DNA of 64,000 bases from Rhipicephalus microplus (GCF_043290135.1 NW_027464604.1:937501-1001500); one strand, 5' to 3'. Numbered from the stretch's first letter, positions 8,464 to 18,557 are shown. Notes: generated by a model not told the origin, from the letters alone. Made by a program: numbers and translations.

Positions 8464-9034
8464 GTTCAGAGCTCTGCCGACTGCGGTTTCGCCGGGCCCA
8501 CTGAAGTTTTCGGTCATCAGCGTCGGGTATTTAAGCAGCTTCACTGGTGACGTCCCTCCCCAGGCTCCCGTGGTGGCGCTGACTGGATCCAGTGTTATGC
8601 GGCGGTAGCTGTAATCTGCACTGTCAGTCGCTGTCGTGATAGCCTCTGTAGCTGGTCGTTGCGTGTCCGAAGTTGGTGCCGCCGATACGACGGATAGCAG
8701 TAGTGCCTGAAATCACAATAAAGAAGGCATGTTCAGAGCTCTGCCGACTGCGGTTTCGCCGGGCCCACTGAAGTTTTCGGTCATCAGCGTCGGGTATATA
8801 AGCAGCTTCACTGGTGACGTCACTCCCCAGGCTCCCGTGGTGGCACTGACTGGATCCAGTGTTATGCGGCGGTAGCTGTAATCTGCACTGTCAGTCACTG
8901 TCGTGATAGCCTCTGTAGCTGGTCGTTGCGTGTCCGAAGTTGGTGCCGCCGATACGACGGATAGCAGTAGTGCCTGAAAGCACAATAAAGAACGCATGTT
9001 CAGAGCTCTGCCGACTGCGGTTTCGCCGGGCCCA
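8440..9034 (-). repeat. E4 5' monomer array (267-bp unit; two full copies plus 61 bp)
   Basis: Units start at 8440, 8707 and 8974, exactly 267 bp apart, and the third is cut at the insertion boundary. Each holds a TATA-type box, an initiator and an ATG followed by a short hydrophobic coding leader. 267 is a multiple of three, so the frame passes from monomer to monomer. From the outermost ATG (8997) it reads MRSLLCFQALLLSVVSA, resembling a secretory signal, until a TGA in copy 2. On the minus strand every monomer ends in TTTCAG; after the proximal one the sequence switches to the ORF1 leader with GTTAGT. Confidence 0.85.
8769..8800 (-). promoter_or_regulatory. TATA box and initiator in E4 monomer 2
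   Basis: Minus strand: TATATA begins at 8800 and the arthropod-type initiator TTCAGTG has its A at 8769, exactly 31 bases downstream. The proximal monomer keeps the initiator (A at 8502) but has a weakened TTAAATA box at 8534-8528. This fixes the monomer orientation as driving E4. Confidence 0.7.
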
Positions 9035-9268
9035 CTGGCCAAGGTCAAGAAGGAGTGTCCCGAAGATACGAAAAATTTGGCACCCGAACAAAAAAAGCGT
9101 GCACCGGAGAGTGTTCTGCGATGTTTTCTGTGGAGCCGAGTGGGTCATCGCGCGAACAACTGTCGAACGATCTTTACGAGCCCTACGGTATTGAAATGTT
9201 TCAAGTGTGGTCAGACTGGGCACAAAGCAGACGCTTGTCGTAACGGAGTGAGTCAAACTCACCATTGA
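9035..9268 (+). pseudogene. E3 gag, C-terminal part: CCHC zinc knuckles
   Basis: Resumes E3 gag in frame after E4 (LAKVKKECPED...). Two nucleocapsid-type knuckles follow: CFLWSRVGHRANNC, in which the second Cys is Trp, so degenerate; and CFKCGQTGHKADAC, an intact CX2CX4HX4C. The frame then enters the SINE at 9265. Gag knuckles bind the genomic RNA. With the SINE and one duplication removed (254 bp) the frame continues into the protease at 9520. Confidence 0.85.
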
Positions 9269-9504
9269 TTGATTTGTGGGGTTTAACGTCCCAAAACCAC
9301 CATTTGATTATGAGAGACGCCGTAGTGGAGGGCTCCGGAAATTTCGACCACCTGGGGTTCTTTAACGTGCACCCAAATCTGAGTACACGGGCCTACAACA
9401 TTTCCGCCTCCATCGGAAATGCAGCCGCCGCAGCCGGGAATCGAACCCGCGACCTGCGGGTAAGCAGCCGAGTACCTTAGCCACTAGACCACCGCGGCGG
9501 GGCA
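9265..9504 (-). mobile_element. Ruka-like tRNA-derived SINE (full length)
   Basis: Reverse orientation. The head has Pol III box A (GGTCTAGTGGCTAAGG) and box B (GGTTCGATTCC), and the tail is (ATTG/CAAT)n at the left end. A 14-bp target duplication, agtcaaactcacca, lies at 9251-9264 and 9505-9518. It interrupts E3 gag. Confidence 0.9.
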
Positions 9505-9891
9505 AGTCAAACTCACCAGGTGTCATGTGTGCTAGCAGCACCGAAATCCAATGGTGATGCCATCACCAACGGATTTGTAGAGTTGAAAATTGGGGAGAAA
9601 CTTCCTATTGTGGGTGCTGTAATGACAAAACAGCCGACCGGTGTTACGAAGAAAATGCCAACGCTGCCTGGAAAAGTTGCGGGCAAGAAGGTTACGGTGT
9701 TAAGAGATACCGGCACCTCCACTGTTATCGTGCGGAGAAATTTGGTACGGGAAAGTGAGTTAACAGGCAAAACGAAACCAGTTTGCCTAATTGACAGTAC
9801 GGTTTGGATGCTTCCCGAAGCAGAGATTGAGGTTGAAACCCCGTACTTCAGCGGGAAGGTTACCGCTCTATGCATGACGACCCCCCTGTAA
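9505..9891 (+). pseudogene. E3 retropepsin-like aspartic protease
   Basis: Continues the gag frame after the SINE. The catalytic triad context is LRDTGTSTVIVRR (Asp-Thr-Gly), preceded by a beta-rich stretch and followed by VTALCMTTPL and a stop at 9889-9891. In full elements the reading continues (DLVIGNIDGAR is visible just past the stop at about 9893-9930) and leads into RT; here it leads into the tail ORF instead. It would process Gag. One in-frame stop separates it from the downstream ORF. Confidence 0.75.
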
Positions 9892-10392
9892 GACCTCGTC
9901 ATCGGAAACATCGACGGGGCGCGAGGGCGGAATGATCCAGAATGTTTGGGGGAAGACCCGAAGATGGAGCTTCCGCTGACACAGGGACCGCGAGATTCAG
10001 CGGAGAACAATCCTGTGAAGGATTTCACTCGAGCCCAAGGTGAAGCCTGGGCGCAAGAGACAGTGAATGAGAACATTATTGTATTGAATGAGTTCACGTG
10101 CTGGGCAGCTGGACTTACGTCGGCACGACCTCAACCTACCGACAGTGCAAAGGTGACAGAGTCGGCCAGCCAGGCCAAATGTCGGGACATGAACAAGCGG
10201 GTGAATAACCGGACAGGATCGGTTGAGCGTCATGACCCGTTAACAATGTCGGAAGTGACAACGATGGCTGAGACGCCGCCTCAGATACCGTCGTTGGAAA
10301 GAACTCGCCGAAAAAGAACGTGGAAACACAAGAAGAGATCGAGTGAGCACCGCAAGAAAGGGCGCAAGCGCCGTTCGAAATGCCCAGGATAA
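9892..10392 (+). CDS. E3 tail ORF: hydrophilic protein with very basic C-terminus
   Basis: Open from just after the protease stop to TAA at 10390-10392, with an internal ATG at 9946 (148 residues). The first codons (IGNIDGARGRNDPE) are the usual protease-RT linker. The rest is low-complexity and hydrophilic, ending in a cluster rich in Lys/Arg (RTRRKRTWKHKKR...KKGRKRRSK) that looks like a nuclear-localisation or nucleic-acid-binding tail. No RT, RNase H or integrase motif is present. It is probably the residue of an internal deletion joining the protease to the pol C-terminal end. Function unknown. Confidence 0.55.
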   Translation, partial: DLVIGNIDGARGRNDPECLGEDPKMELPLTQGPRDSAENNPVKDFTRAQGEAWAQETVNENIIVLNEFTCWAAGLTSARPQPTDSAKVTESASQAKCRDMNKRVNNRTGSVERHDPLTMSEVTTMAETPPQIPSLERTRRKRTWKHKKRSSEHRKKGRKRRSKCPG

Positions 10393-10780
10393 GTGTTGAG
10401 GACGAATCGAAATGTGTTTGACAGTGCTATATGTTAAATTAATGTGGTTGTTGTCCTGTGTCACAGCTGTATGTCGAGTGAATCAAAATTTCTGTTACGG
10501 TGATGTGATGTATAGTATGCTACAATTGTTGTAAAGACAGACCTTTGTAAATTTGTATTGCTTGAAGTATGTGATGGAGTTTTGTATTCATGTACCTGTG
10601 TCTATATTCTATGTGTTGTGAGATGGAATTGTAATGTACAATTGTATTGAGTGATCTATTGTGAATGTGACGTGTCATGAGCGACGGACTATGTTACAGT
10701 CTCTGAGAGTGTGGGGACTGTTCGCGTTTGTCTGTGTGGTTTTGAATATTATGAGATAATATTCTTAAAGTGGGGGGCAG
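10393..10780 (+). other. E3 3' non-coding region with polypurine tract
   Basis: No ORF of note; TG-rich. The last bases before the LTR (aaagtggggggcag, ending at 10780) fit a polypurine tract used to prime plus-strand synthesis. Confidence 0.6.
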
Positions 10781-11897
10781 TGTCACAAACCGAGCGCTCA
10801 AAAAGGGCAGGCCGCCAAATTCTCGCGACGAAGCGCCGAGAGGTCAACGATAAAAAAAGCAAACAAGCATCCAAAGACTCCCTGGGCGCGCGACCCTCTC
10901 CCCTCGGAAGCGTAGGTTCGCCAACGAACCTCCTCACGTCGGCGGCCGAGCAAGCCCTGGAATTTTCTCGATGGAAAGGGGCGTGGTGATGCCGGGTTGC
11001 GTCATCCGTCGCGGACGCCCTTCGAACCGTCTCGCCCCCTCCCCATCCTTCGCTGCGTATCGCGCCGATGAAATGATGAGAACTTTCTGGAATCTCGCGC
11101 GGAAGGTATTTAATCGAGCAGCCGAGATGGGAGATCCGCAGGAGAAGACGGAAGTTAGCGCCAGAGCGCGTAGGGTATTCCGCCGTGTAGTCGGCGAAGG
11201 TTTTGTCCGTAGTGACAAAGCAGGAGAAGAAGAGGATTTCCACCTGAGGGGTGACGACTCGAGCTACAGGCAAGAGTGTGTGTCTACCGCTATCGAACGA
11301 AGACGCGTAGCAACAGCTGCGATTGTGAAGCCGACGTGTTTCCGGCAAAGAAGTTTGAAGCTTGGAGAGCGGCTAAGTGAAGACGCGAGGTTTCCTGGAA
11401 GAGAAACTTCGGGGGCAGCGGAACGACAACAACGCTGGACTTTGAGTGAGTGATTCTCGGAAGAGTGTCATCCAGACTTTTGTTCCCAGAACTTTGGACT
11501 GAATAGGTTTTCTATCTCTTTAGTCTTTAAGTGTCTTGGTTGTTCAATGCATGCGACTGCATTGTAGTGCGTATTGTTGTCTGTGTTCGTTTTTTCGAGT
11601 GTGGCTGATTGTATTGTGTAGTACGTTGTTTAATTGGTGATATATTGTATGCAACTATTGTGGAGTGTGCATACTTGTGTATTGTTTTTGATCTGCCATA
11701 ATGGAGAATATAATTTTGTTTTGTTTATCAACTCTCGGCTCTGACTTGTTTTTTGGGCCACAGCCGGCGTCTGCTGGCGCACCAAAAAGGACCACTTCTA
11801 AATTGTCCCCGCTTTCGTGGTGCGGTTCGGGGGGCCGATACTTCGGTTCTTGGAATTAGCCCGGTGATCGCCTCCCGAATTAACGGGACCCGTGACA
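10781..11897 (+). repeat. E3 3' LTR (1117 bp)
   Basis: Pairs with 2254-3281. It contains an extra segment of about 89 bp (about 11466-11552) absent from the 5' LTR, plus scattered substitutions, so the two LTRs are not a simple identical pair. Confidence 0.9.
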
Positions 11898-13168
11898 TAT
11901 GGGTCTTTACGCTGCTCTAAAAGCATGTCACTGGTGTCGAGTGGTGACAATGTGGTAGAGTGAATCGGCATCCGCATGCTTGCGACCGGAACGATACACG
12001 ACACGGATGTCGTATTCCTGCAATCGAAATACCCAACGCCCCAGGCGTCCGGGCGTATCTTTCAAGGTGGACAGCCAACATAGAGCGTGATGGTCTGTGA
12101 CCACGTCGAAAGGACGGCCGTAAAGGTATGGGCGAAACTTTGTCAGCGCCCAGATTATGGCCAAACACTCTTTCTCTGTCACGGAGTAATTCAATTCAGC
12201 CTTCTTGAGAACGCGACTTGCATAAACGACTACGTATTCCGTTTGGGTGCCTTTCCTTTGTGCCGAAACTGCGCCAAGACCGATGCCTCTTGCATCAGTG
12301 TGAATTTCTGTGGCAGCAGTGGGGTCGTAGTGGCGAAGAATAAGTGGTGAGGTCAGCAGGCGGCGCAGCTGGCGAAATGCGTCGTCACATGCAACTGACC
12401 ATGCAGATATACCTTTGCAGTTGGAAAGCAGTCTAGTCAGAGGTGCAATGATGCACGCAATTTTGCGCACGAAGCGACAAAAGTAGGAGCAGAGACCAAC
12501 GAAACTTCTTAGGGATCTTAGTGATGTGGGCATTGGGAAGTCAGCGACAGCTCCAAGCTTATTGGGATCCGGAAGAACACCATCTCTTTGTGATGATATG
12601 TCCCAAGATGGTTAGTTTTCGTGCTGCGAAGTGGCACTTCTTGGTGTTAAGTTGTAGGCCTGCAGAAGTTAGACATGTCAGAATCTTGTGGAGACGACTA
12701 AGATGTGTCGGCAAATCAGCTGAAAAGACTACGATGTCATCCAGGTAACACAAGCAAGTTTTCTACTTGTGGACACGCAATTTGGTATCTATCATGTGCT
12801 CAAATGTCGCAGGCGCGTTGCAGAGCCCACATGGCATGACTTTAAACTCACATAGGCCATACGGCGTTACAAAGGCTGTTTTAAGGCAACCTCATTCAGC
12901 CATTGGCACCTGCCAATACCCAAAACGCAGATCCAAGGATGTAAAGTACTCGGCGCCTTGTAAACAGTCAAGAGCATCGTCTATTCGTGGTAGTGGGTAG
13001 ACATCTTTGTTTGTAATCTTGTTCAAGCGGTAATAGTCCACGCAAACTCGAAGGGTGCCATCTTTTTTCATTACCAGAACTACAGGTGACGACCAAGCAC
13101 ATCTAGAAGGCGGAATGATTCCACGTTTAGGCACGTCATCTACTTGCTCCGTAATGACGCGGCGCTGA
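11898..13168 (-). pseudogene. E2 pol: reverse transcriptase and RNase H, decayed
   Basis: From the right: RT finger and palm (about 13165-12892: VITEQVDD, SPVVLVMKKDGTLRVCVDYYRLN, catalytic LDLRFGYWQV), a stop, GLCNAPATFEHMID, another stop, then the intact catalytic CYLDDIVVF (12753 region) and the RT connection. RNase H follows (12533-11928: [51 protein letters not shown]). At 11903 the frame meets E3 and continues at 2253. Several stops and shifts make it non-functional. It is closely related in layout to E6. Confidence 0.85.
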
Positions 13169-13318
13169 AAACATAGGTGAATTATGTGGCAATGGTGATT
13201 TTTTTAAAAAAGCACTTAGGTAAAAGTGAGATACATTGCATTCATGAGAATGAAATATAACAGAATTGTAGGTAACAGGCTGAAAACTGATGAAAGCGGC
13301 AGACATGTGATATGAAAT

Positions 13319-13588
13319 TTAGCCTTGTCCGTGACATAGTGATCCCGTTGCTGAACGTGTGCCCAGGAACGTCAGCTTTCCTGCGCTTTCGGTAATGCCA
13401 AATGACAGTGCTTTAAATTTGTAGATGAGAAATGATTCGCATGCTTCCCGTTCGTGGTGAGATTTAAAACCAGATTCTAATATGGTTGCCGTTAGGTTAT
13501 TGAGTGAATATCCTGTCGCATTCAGTTGCTTAGATTGAGATAGGTTAGGAAAAGTTGTGACATGCGCCTTGTCATGAAGTGGCCTTCC
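13319..13588 (-). pseudogene. Penelope-like element GIY-YIG endonuclease C-terminal fragment
   Basis: 89 open codons ending in TAA. The stretch TATILESGFKS...REACESFLIYKFKAL...GITESAGKLTFL fits the conserved end of the GIY-YIG domain in Penelope-like elements (ILE.xF...RE..ES.LI.KF.TL..GIN...G.LT). No RT of the same element was found nearby. Recognition is from pattern memory, so the family call is moderate. Confidence 0.5.
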
Positions 13589-15501
13589 TTAATCAGAGAG
13601 GTGAAACAGAGAGGTGATAGCTTGAGCTTTTGAAGAATAAATACTGGCAGTGAGGCAATTTCACATCAAACATCCCAGTCATTTTGCCAACCATCCTAAA
13701 TGTGTTTAAAAAAAATATTGTGCTCGTTTACTGTATTGAAAACAGCAAAAGGCTAAAATATATCGCAGAGAACAAAATATTAGGCCACCTTGGTGCCTTC
13801 TGTACTTCCCAGGATGTTGTCTGGGTGTTGTTTCTAAAAAAAAGTATTTCAAAAATACTGCTTCTTCTACACCAAATTTGGTCTACGTATTAAGTAAAGG
13901 AGATTGTGTGTAGTGCATAAGGCTCAGTGACAATAGTGCGATTTTTTTTGCCACATCAGAAGCAAGAAAGCAGTTGTCTTTATATGGCAAGTTATGTGAT
14001 TACACTTTTTGTTTTAAAGAAGAAAATAATTTTGAAGTTTCCTAATGATGGCTGTTTTTGCATTTGATATACGACAGCTGCCGTTCCAAAGTTCCCCATG
14101 GCCCTCAATAGGATACTTCAGAAATCATTTTCTTTATTGAAAAAAAATGTAATGATAACACTTGCCACATAACAAGAACTGTTTATTTGCTTTTAGGTTA
14201 CACATAAAAGTAGTTTTCAATTATACACTTAGTGCAAATTTTATCTCAATGTTGAAAAAACGATTATATAGTGACATTTTTAATCTGGACCTAACATTAT
14301 TTTTTTTCGTGAAATATACCTTCTGTGGAGTGAGTATTTATGGCTCAAATTTTCATACAAAGTGCAGTATTGCCATATAAGAAATACAAACGATAAACAG
14401 TTTGGCTGAGTTCTTCAAAGCCTATGTAGCAGAAAAATCGCACATTAGTTACTCGGCTTCAAATACTTCAAAGAAGCACCTTTACTTAATATTTAGATCA
14501 AATTTGATAGGGCAAGAAAAAGCGGTACTTTAAAACTTTTCTCACAAACAACACCCCCATGACATTCTGCGAAATTCTGAAGGTACCAACGTGACCACTA
14601 CTTTTTTCTCTTCAAAATATTTCTGCAAATAACTATTTTCAAAAGAGTAAATTACCATCATTTTTTAAACTATATATCTGTGATGGTGGCCAGGCAGTAT
14701 GGTTTGGATGTTTGGTGTAGAATGGCCTAGTGGGAAAAACAGCAAATGTCTGAGCATCCTTTGACGCTCGGGCAATTTTGAAAGCACTTGTTTCTTAGCA
14801 GCAATTCTATTAAGCCCTTGTCTCGATGCTTAGGCCCAGAAACAAAACACAAGTAACCAAAGTAGTCCTAAGAGTCATGCAGTCTCGCTGTTCCAAGGCT
14901 TGTGGAGCCTGATTTAGTGCAAGCTTCACCATTTTTAAATATTCAGATTCAGCCAACAGGTTTCGGAGACACAGTGCATTTTCAGCTAAATTGTTTCACA
15001 CCAGTTACTTAGATAAAAAGCGGCAAGTAGAGGTAAAAATACCAATTTCGAGGCATTGTAGGTAATAACAAAAAGGTCTGCTTTCTTTTTTGTGTGGTGC
15101 TTTGCCTCAACGCTGTGCTTTTTGTGGTATAGTTCATTGTCTAGTGAACATAGGCCTTAAAAACTAACATTAGCCTTGTTGAGCTCGATTTTTTTGTTAT
15201 AGTCATAGTAGCTATATTAAAAATTATGACTTCAAACTTGATTGTTCGTTTGAAGATTTTTTCTTGCATAATGATATTTCAGAGTCTTAGTCAATTTTGT
15301 TATAAGAAAACGTGATGTCATAATAGGGTCACTTTTTATAGAGTCGTTCAGTTCTACCTCACCTTTTACATTCCTAATGGAGCAGTTATTTTCAATATCG
15401 GTATTTTAAATGGAATGAGCATGCTCTATGTAGTAAGGTGTAAGCACTTACAGATAGCACATGCACCCAACTTTTCTGTTGGCAGTTTATTTCTGTTATT
15501 C

Positions 15502-15709
15502 TTGATTGATATGTGGGGTTTCACGTCCCAAAACCACTATATGATTATGAGAGACCCCGTAGTGGAGGGCTCTGGAAATTTTGACCACTTGGGGTTCTTT
15601 AACGTGCACCCAAATCTGAGCACTCGTGCCTACAGCATTTCTGCCTCTATGGGAAATGCAGCCGCTGCAGCCGGGATTTCATACCGTGACCTGCGGGTCA
15701 GCAGCCGAA
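15502..15709 (-). mobile_element. Ruka-like SINE, 5'-truncated
   Basis: The tail (ttgattgat) is at the left, and the body matches the other copies. Similarity ends at about 15709, before box B and box A, so the Pol III head is missing. Confidence 0.8.
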
Positions 15710-16260
15710 TTTCGTTACTCTTCCTCCCATATTTCTGTGCACTTCGGTTATAGTAGTCTGGCTTGCACAGATTTTTAATGGCACCTGCCTGATCCTGCTT
15801 GCTTTCATGGTGATTTTAACCTTCATAAGTTGGATAGTTTTACGTCTCAAAATTGTTCAAGATGCCAATTTTGTGCACAAAATGTATAGTTTAAAGGCAG
15901 AAAATGTACATGTACGCACTAGTAAATGTACATTGAGAGCTTTCACTGGCAGTTCCTAAAGTTTTAGTGTGCAGGAAGCATTTAAATCATAATTTTATAA
16001 GGACATATCAATAGATTATCTCTACCATTGAAAATCGTGACAACAACCTAGTTATTTTCACTGTGATGAGCATGCTGGTTTTTATAGTGGCAGAACTAAT
16101 TTATACACTTATTTCTTCTATTATTCACACATGAATAACATGAAGGATTGTGTGCCTTACATTTTCAGTTTCTTTTTGTGTGTTATATTTCTCGTGCATG
16201 TGAACTAAGGTGCTAACTTGTGTGTCTGACATTATTTGTGCCAATTATTTACATTTTCAG

Positions 16261-16361
16261 GTGCCTATGAAGGACACATAAGTTCTATGGCAGTGACCTC
16301 CCAAATCTACAGTGGTGCCGGAGCCTCAAGCAGCATTTCGCCGATCTCCACAAGGCGTTAA
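16261..16361 (+). CDS. Candidate terminal exon (32 codons) of an unrecognised gene
   Basis: A pyrimidine-rich acceptor (attatttacattttcag, ending 16260) precedes a frame beginning after two bases: AYEGHISSMAVTSQIYSG, then a Ser-rich end and TAA at 16359-16361. AATAAA follows at about 16563. The acceptor, open frame and polyadenylation signal are in the right order for a last exon, but no upstream exon is visible and it sits inside E2. It could be a captured host fragment or chance. I do not recognise the protein. Confidence 0.3.
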
Positions 16362-17092
16362 AGAGATAAACACAGCGCCACGCTGTCACAGTGCTATGAT
16401 TATTATTTATGTTTAAAGATTTCGTTCTGAAATTGCTGTTACATTGTGTTTTGTGCCAACATCCTGTGGCTTAGGTCGAGCTCGTAAAATTACGGTGCAG
16501 TCACCTCATTTGCGTACCATCATCTTTGCAATGTCGCTATTCACAGCTGGAGCATACAGATAAATAAAAAATATATTGATTGTAGCAGGGCTGATGTGTA
16601 TATTAATGCTTCTCTATTGCAAGTTCTTTTAGTCTTGCATAGAACACTGCATTATAGTGTTGCAATGTAACCACCATTTATGATTGCTAGCATGTTAATT
16701 TAGTAGCTTTGTAACGTACTTTATTTAAAAGATAATTTTGCTTCCGCATCACGACAATGGGAAAGATGTCGATGATTCAATCCCTCATCATGCATCTTTA
16801 AGAAATATTGTGATTTCTACACAGTATTGCATGTACTCAAGATGTGGACGTCTATTCAATTTACACATTAGATTGGTTTGCACTAGATTCGGACGGTCAT
16901 TTCATTTCGGCATAATTATACGCCTTTCCTTATCTGCGGAGCTTTCCGCATCATGCGGCGTTCCTTATTCGCGGACCTTTCCGCATCCTGGGCTTTCCTT
17001 ATCTGCGGAACTTTCCGTATCATATGGCTTTCCGTAGTCCAATAATGGCGTATGTGCGGAGCCACACATACGGAAATTTGCAGTAGGGGTAG

Positions 17093-17366
17093 GCGAGCTT
17101 AGAGTCGTCGTCCTACTTGTTGCTGGCGCTTAGGCGTTTGTACAAGGAGAGCCAGTCTTCGACGTCTTGCTCACCACTGCCGCTGAAGATTGGTGGGTCC
17201 CGTTGGCGAGTAGTGCCGTTGCAGGTAGACGGGGAGCCGATGGTGCTGGCTGGGCTGGGACGGGCTGGTTGGCGACTGCGTCAGTCATGTTTCGCGATGG
17301 TCTCTCGGGCAACTTGCGAGAGCGCAGCTCCAGGTTTGCTCGGGGATCTCAGCAGCCTCCACCAAA
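17093..17366 (-). pseudogene. E2 gag start and leader
   Basis: Just inside the 5' LTR is TTTGGTGG..., probably the primer-binding region. ATG at 17288 gives MTDAVANQPVPAQPAP..., a Pro/Ala-rich gag N-terminus. A shift near 17200 moves the recognisable continuation (DPPIFSGSGEQDVEDWLSLY) to another frame, and a stop follows NK near 17110. This is a typical start of tick gypsy Gag. It is truncated by the foreign block. Confidence 0.7.
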
Positions 17367-17530
17367 TGTGATGACGTTTATTCGAGCACAGAAGTCGCAA
17401 TGAGGTTGCAACAAAAATGACCGTACAGGAAGTCTGGCAAAGGCGGCACAGTCTCTCGCGCAATCAGAGCACGGGGCTTTTTCGTTATCTTCCGAAGACT
17501 CATACGCGTTGGTGCGTATGCTCCACTACA
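17367..17530 (-). repeat. E2 5' LTR (164 bp)
   Basis: Minus strand TGTAGTGGAG...ATCACA with AATAAA close to the 3' end. Partner of 1604-1767. Confidence 0.87.
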
Positions 17531-17534
17531 CAGC

Positions 17535-17590
17535 GATATTTTATTTATTTATTTATTTATTTGTTTGTTTGTTTAATTATTTATTTACGA
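17535..17590. repeat. (ATTT)n/(GTTT)n microsatellite
   Basis: Short tetranucleotide run next to the E2 insertion site. From here to about 18400 I see no supported gene. Confidence 0.8.
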
Positions 17591-18557
17591 CTGGTTTTTA
17601 CAGATCAAAATGTTACAATGCCACAGCAAGGGTGAAAAGATTTGAGACTAAGATCTCTTATTTCAACGTCTTGACCTTAGCCAAATGTTTTACAGTAATA
17701 AATTCTTCCCATATAGAAAAAGTTTGTTTTGTGCATGTATTATTGGTGCCCACGAATGACAGATTAACCAGAGATGCTTATAAAATCACAATTTTGGTTT
17801 CGGTCCTTGATTGCGCGAAGTGCCACATGCACCATGCAATATGGGTCATGGTGACTTCCTGTTTACCTTTTTGGCTGCGAGGCGTGCGTTGAACGTCGAC
17901 GCTTCAGCGCTGTTCTACACTATATTGTGAAATGTATGTGGATACATACGTTGCTATCATATTTTGCACCATCCGGAACATCAAGCGTCAATATTTGATG
18001 TGCGAATCTTCGCCTACTGGTCATCTGAAGTTAAGCAAAATGCCGCTGCATCCTACACGAACTTGCGCCGTGGTCAGCGTGTTGAAGCGAATATCTGTGC
18101 CTCTCACGGCTACCGCAGTCGTTGTATTTTATGAATGATGCTTGGCAGCTTGCACGTTGCATTAGCGACCAAGGTCTGGCTCTTTATGAGAAAGAATGTG
18201 AGCTGCGCAAACACGGACCCCAGAGAAACAAACTACGTACCTCTTCGACGCATGTCCTCACATCTCGATCGATTCCTGCGAACTAGCGGACCTTTCTCAC
18301 TAAATTTTTAAAACCATATCGCAGTCGTTCTCGCGCAGGGTCATACATTGCTACCCTTCCTCCTTGTTTTTTTTTTGCGCACAGAAAACAAATTGCCTAA
18401 TATGCCCTATGGAGCGGACGTGGTTGAATAAAATGCAGCAAAAGCGAGAGTTGGGCTAATTGGTTTGGGTTCTCTTTGAAACGGCGCAAAGACTAAACAC
18501 AGAGAAGACAGTGCTCGTGTTGTCCAGTCATCTGTGTGGGTCGTCTTTTTGCGGTTT

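Larger units (their letters stand above)
4595..9034 (-). mobile_element. E4: CR1-like non-LTR retrotransposon with 5' promoter monomers and a 2A leader
   Basis: Minus-strand order: monomer array (9034-8440), ORF1 with 2A leader (8463-7591, one internal stop), ORF2 with APE endonuclease and RT (7590-4843), 3' UTR (about 4842-4610) and an (AAAT)n tail at about 4610-4595. It splits E3 gag between codons at 4592-4594 and 9035-9037. The flanking gag reads through in frame once E4 is removed, so there is no evident target duplication, as is common for CR1-group elements. RT lacks an RNase H domain. One in-frame stop in ORF1 and an RT motif substitution indicate that this copy is inactive. Confidence 0.85.
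2254..11897 (+). mobile_element. E3: LTR element with gag and protease but no RT or integrase
   Basis: The LTRs (2254-3281 and 10781-11897) begin TGTCAC and end GTGACA or GCGACA. The 5-bp target duplication tatgg is present at 2249-2253 and 11898-11902. The interior holds a decayed gag, CCHC knuckles, a retropepsin-like domain, a basic tail ORF and a purine-rich tract before the 3' LTR. After removing E4 and the SINE the interior is about 2.8 kb. There is no reverse transcriptase, RNase H or integrase. It resembles the TR-GAG idea of LTR elements that keep gag and depend on a partner. Its transposition would need pol proteins in trans; that is inference. Confidence 0.85.
13169..17092. other. 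Foreign DNA replacing most of E2 gag, protease and RT start
   Basis: At 13168 the RT frame (RRVITEQ) ends abruptly, and at about 17093 the gag frame (DDSKLA) ends abruptly. About 3.9 kb of AT-rich, unrelated sequence lies between them. It holds a Penelope-type GIY-YIG fragment, a truncated SINE, a candidate terminal exon with a polyadenylation signal (16563), and short repeats near 16925-17075, including a fold-back at 17048-17075. No clear terminal repeats bound the whole block. Other ORFs here are short and unrecognised. Confidence 0.6.
1604..17530 (-). mobile_element. E2: Ty3/gypsy LTR retrotransposon, heavily interrupted
   Basis: Two 164-bp LTRs (1604-1767 and 17367-17530, TG...CA) flank gag and pol traces on the minus strand, and the 4-bp host duplication cagc lies outside both (1600-1603, 17531-17534). 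Order on the minus strand: 5' LTR, gag start, foreign DNA (about 17092-13169), RT-RNase H, [E3], integrase, 3' LTR. Most of gag, the protease, the RT N-terminus and the integrase catalytic core C-terminus are missing. Because the target duplication survives, insertion was a normal integration followed by internal replacement or deletion. Confidence 0.85.

Noticed and set aside
8513..8521. CUGAUGA followed by GAAA in the E4 monomers as a further hammerhead
   Set aside because: Only two bases separate the blocks, so stem II cannot form.
9265..9504. tRNA gene in the SINE heads (also at 19367, 30229, 42877)
   Set aside because: Boxes A and B are present but the cloverleaf is degenerate and the body, tail and target duplications identify a SINE.
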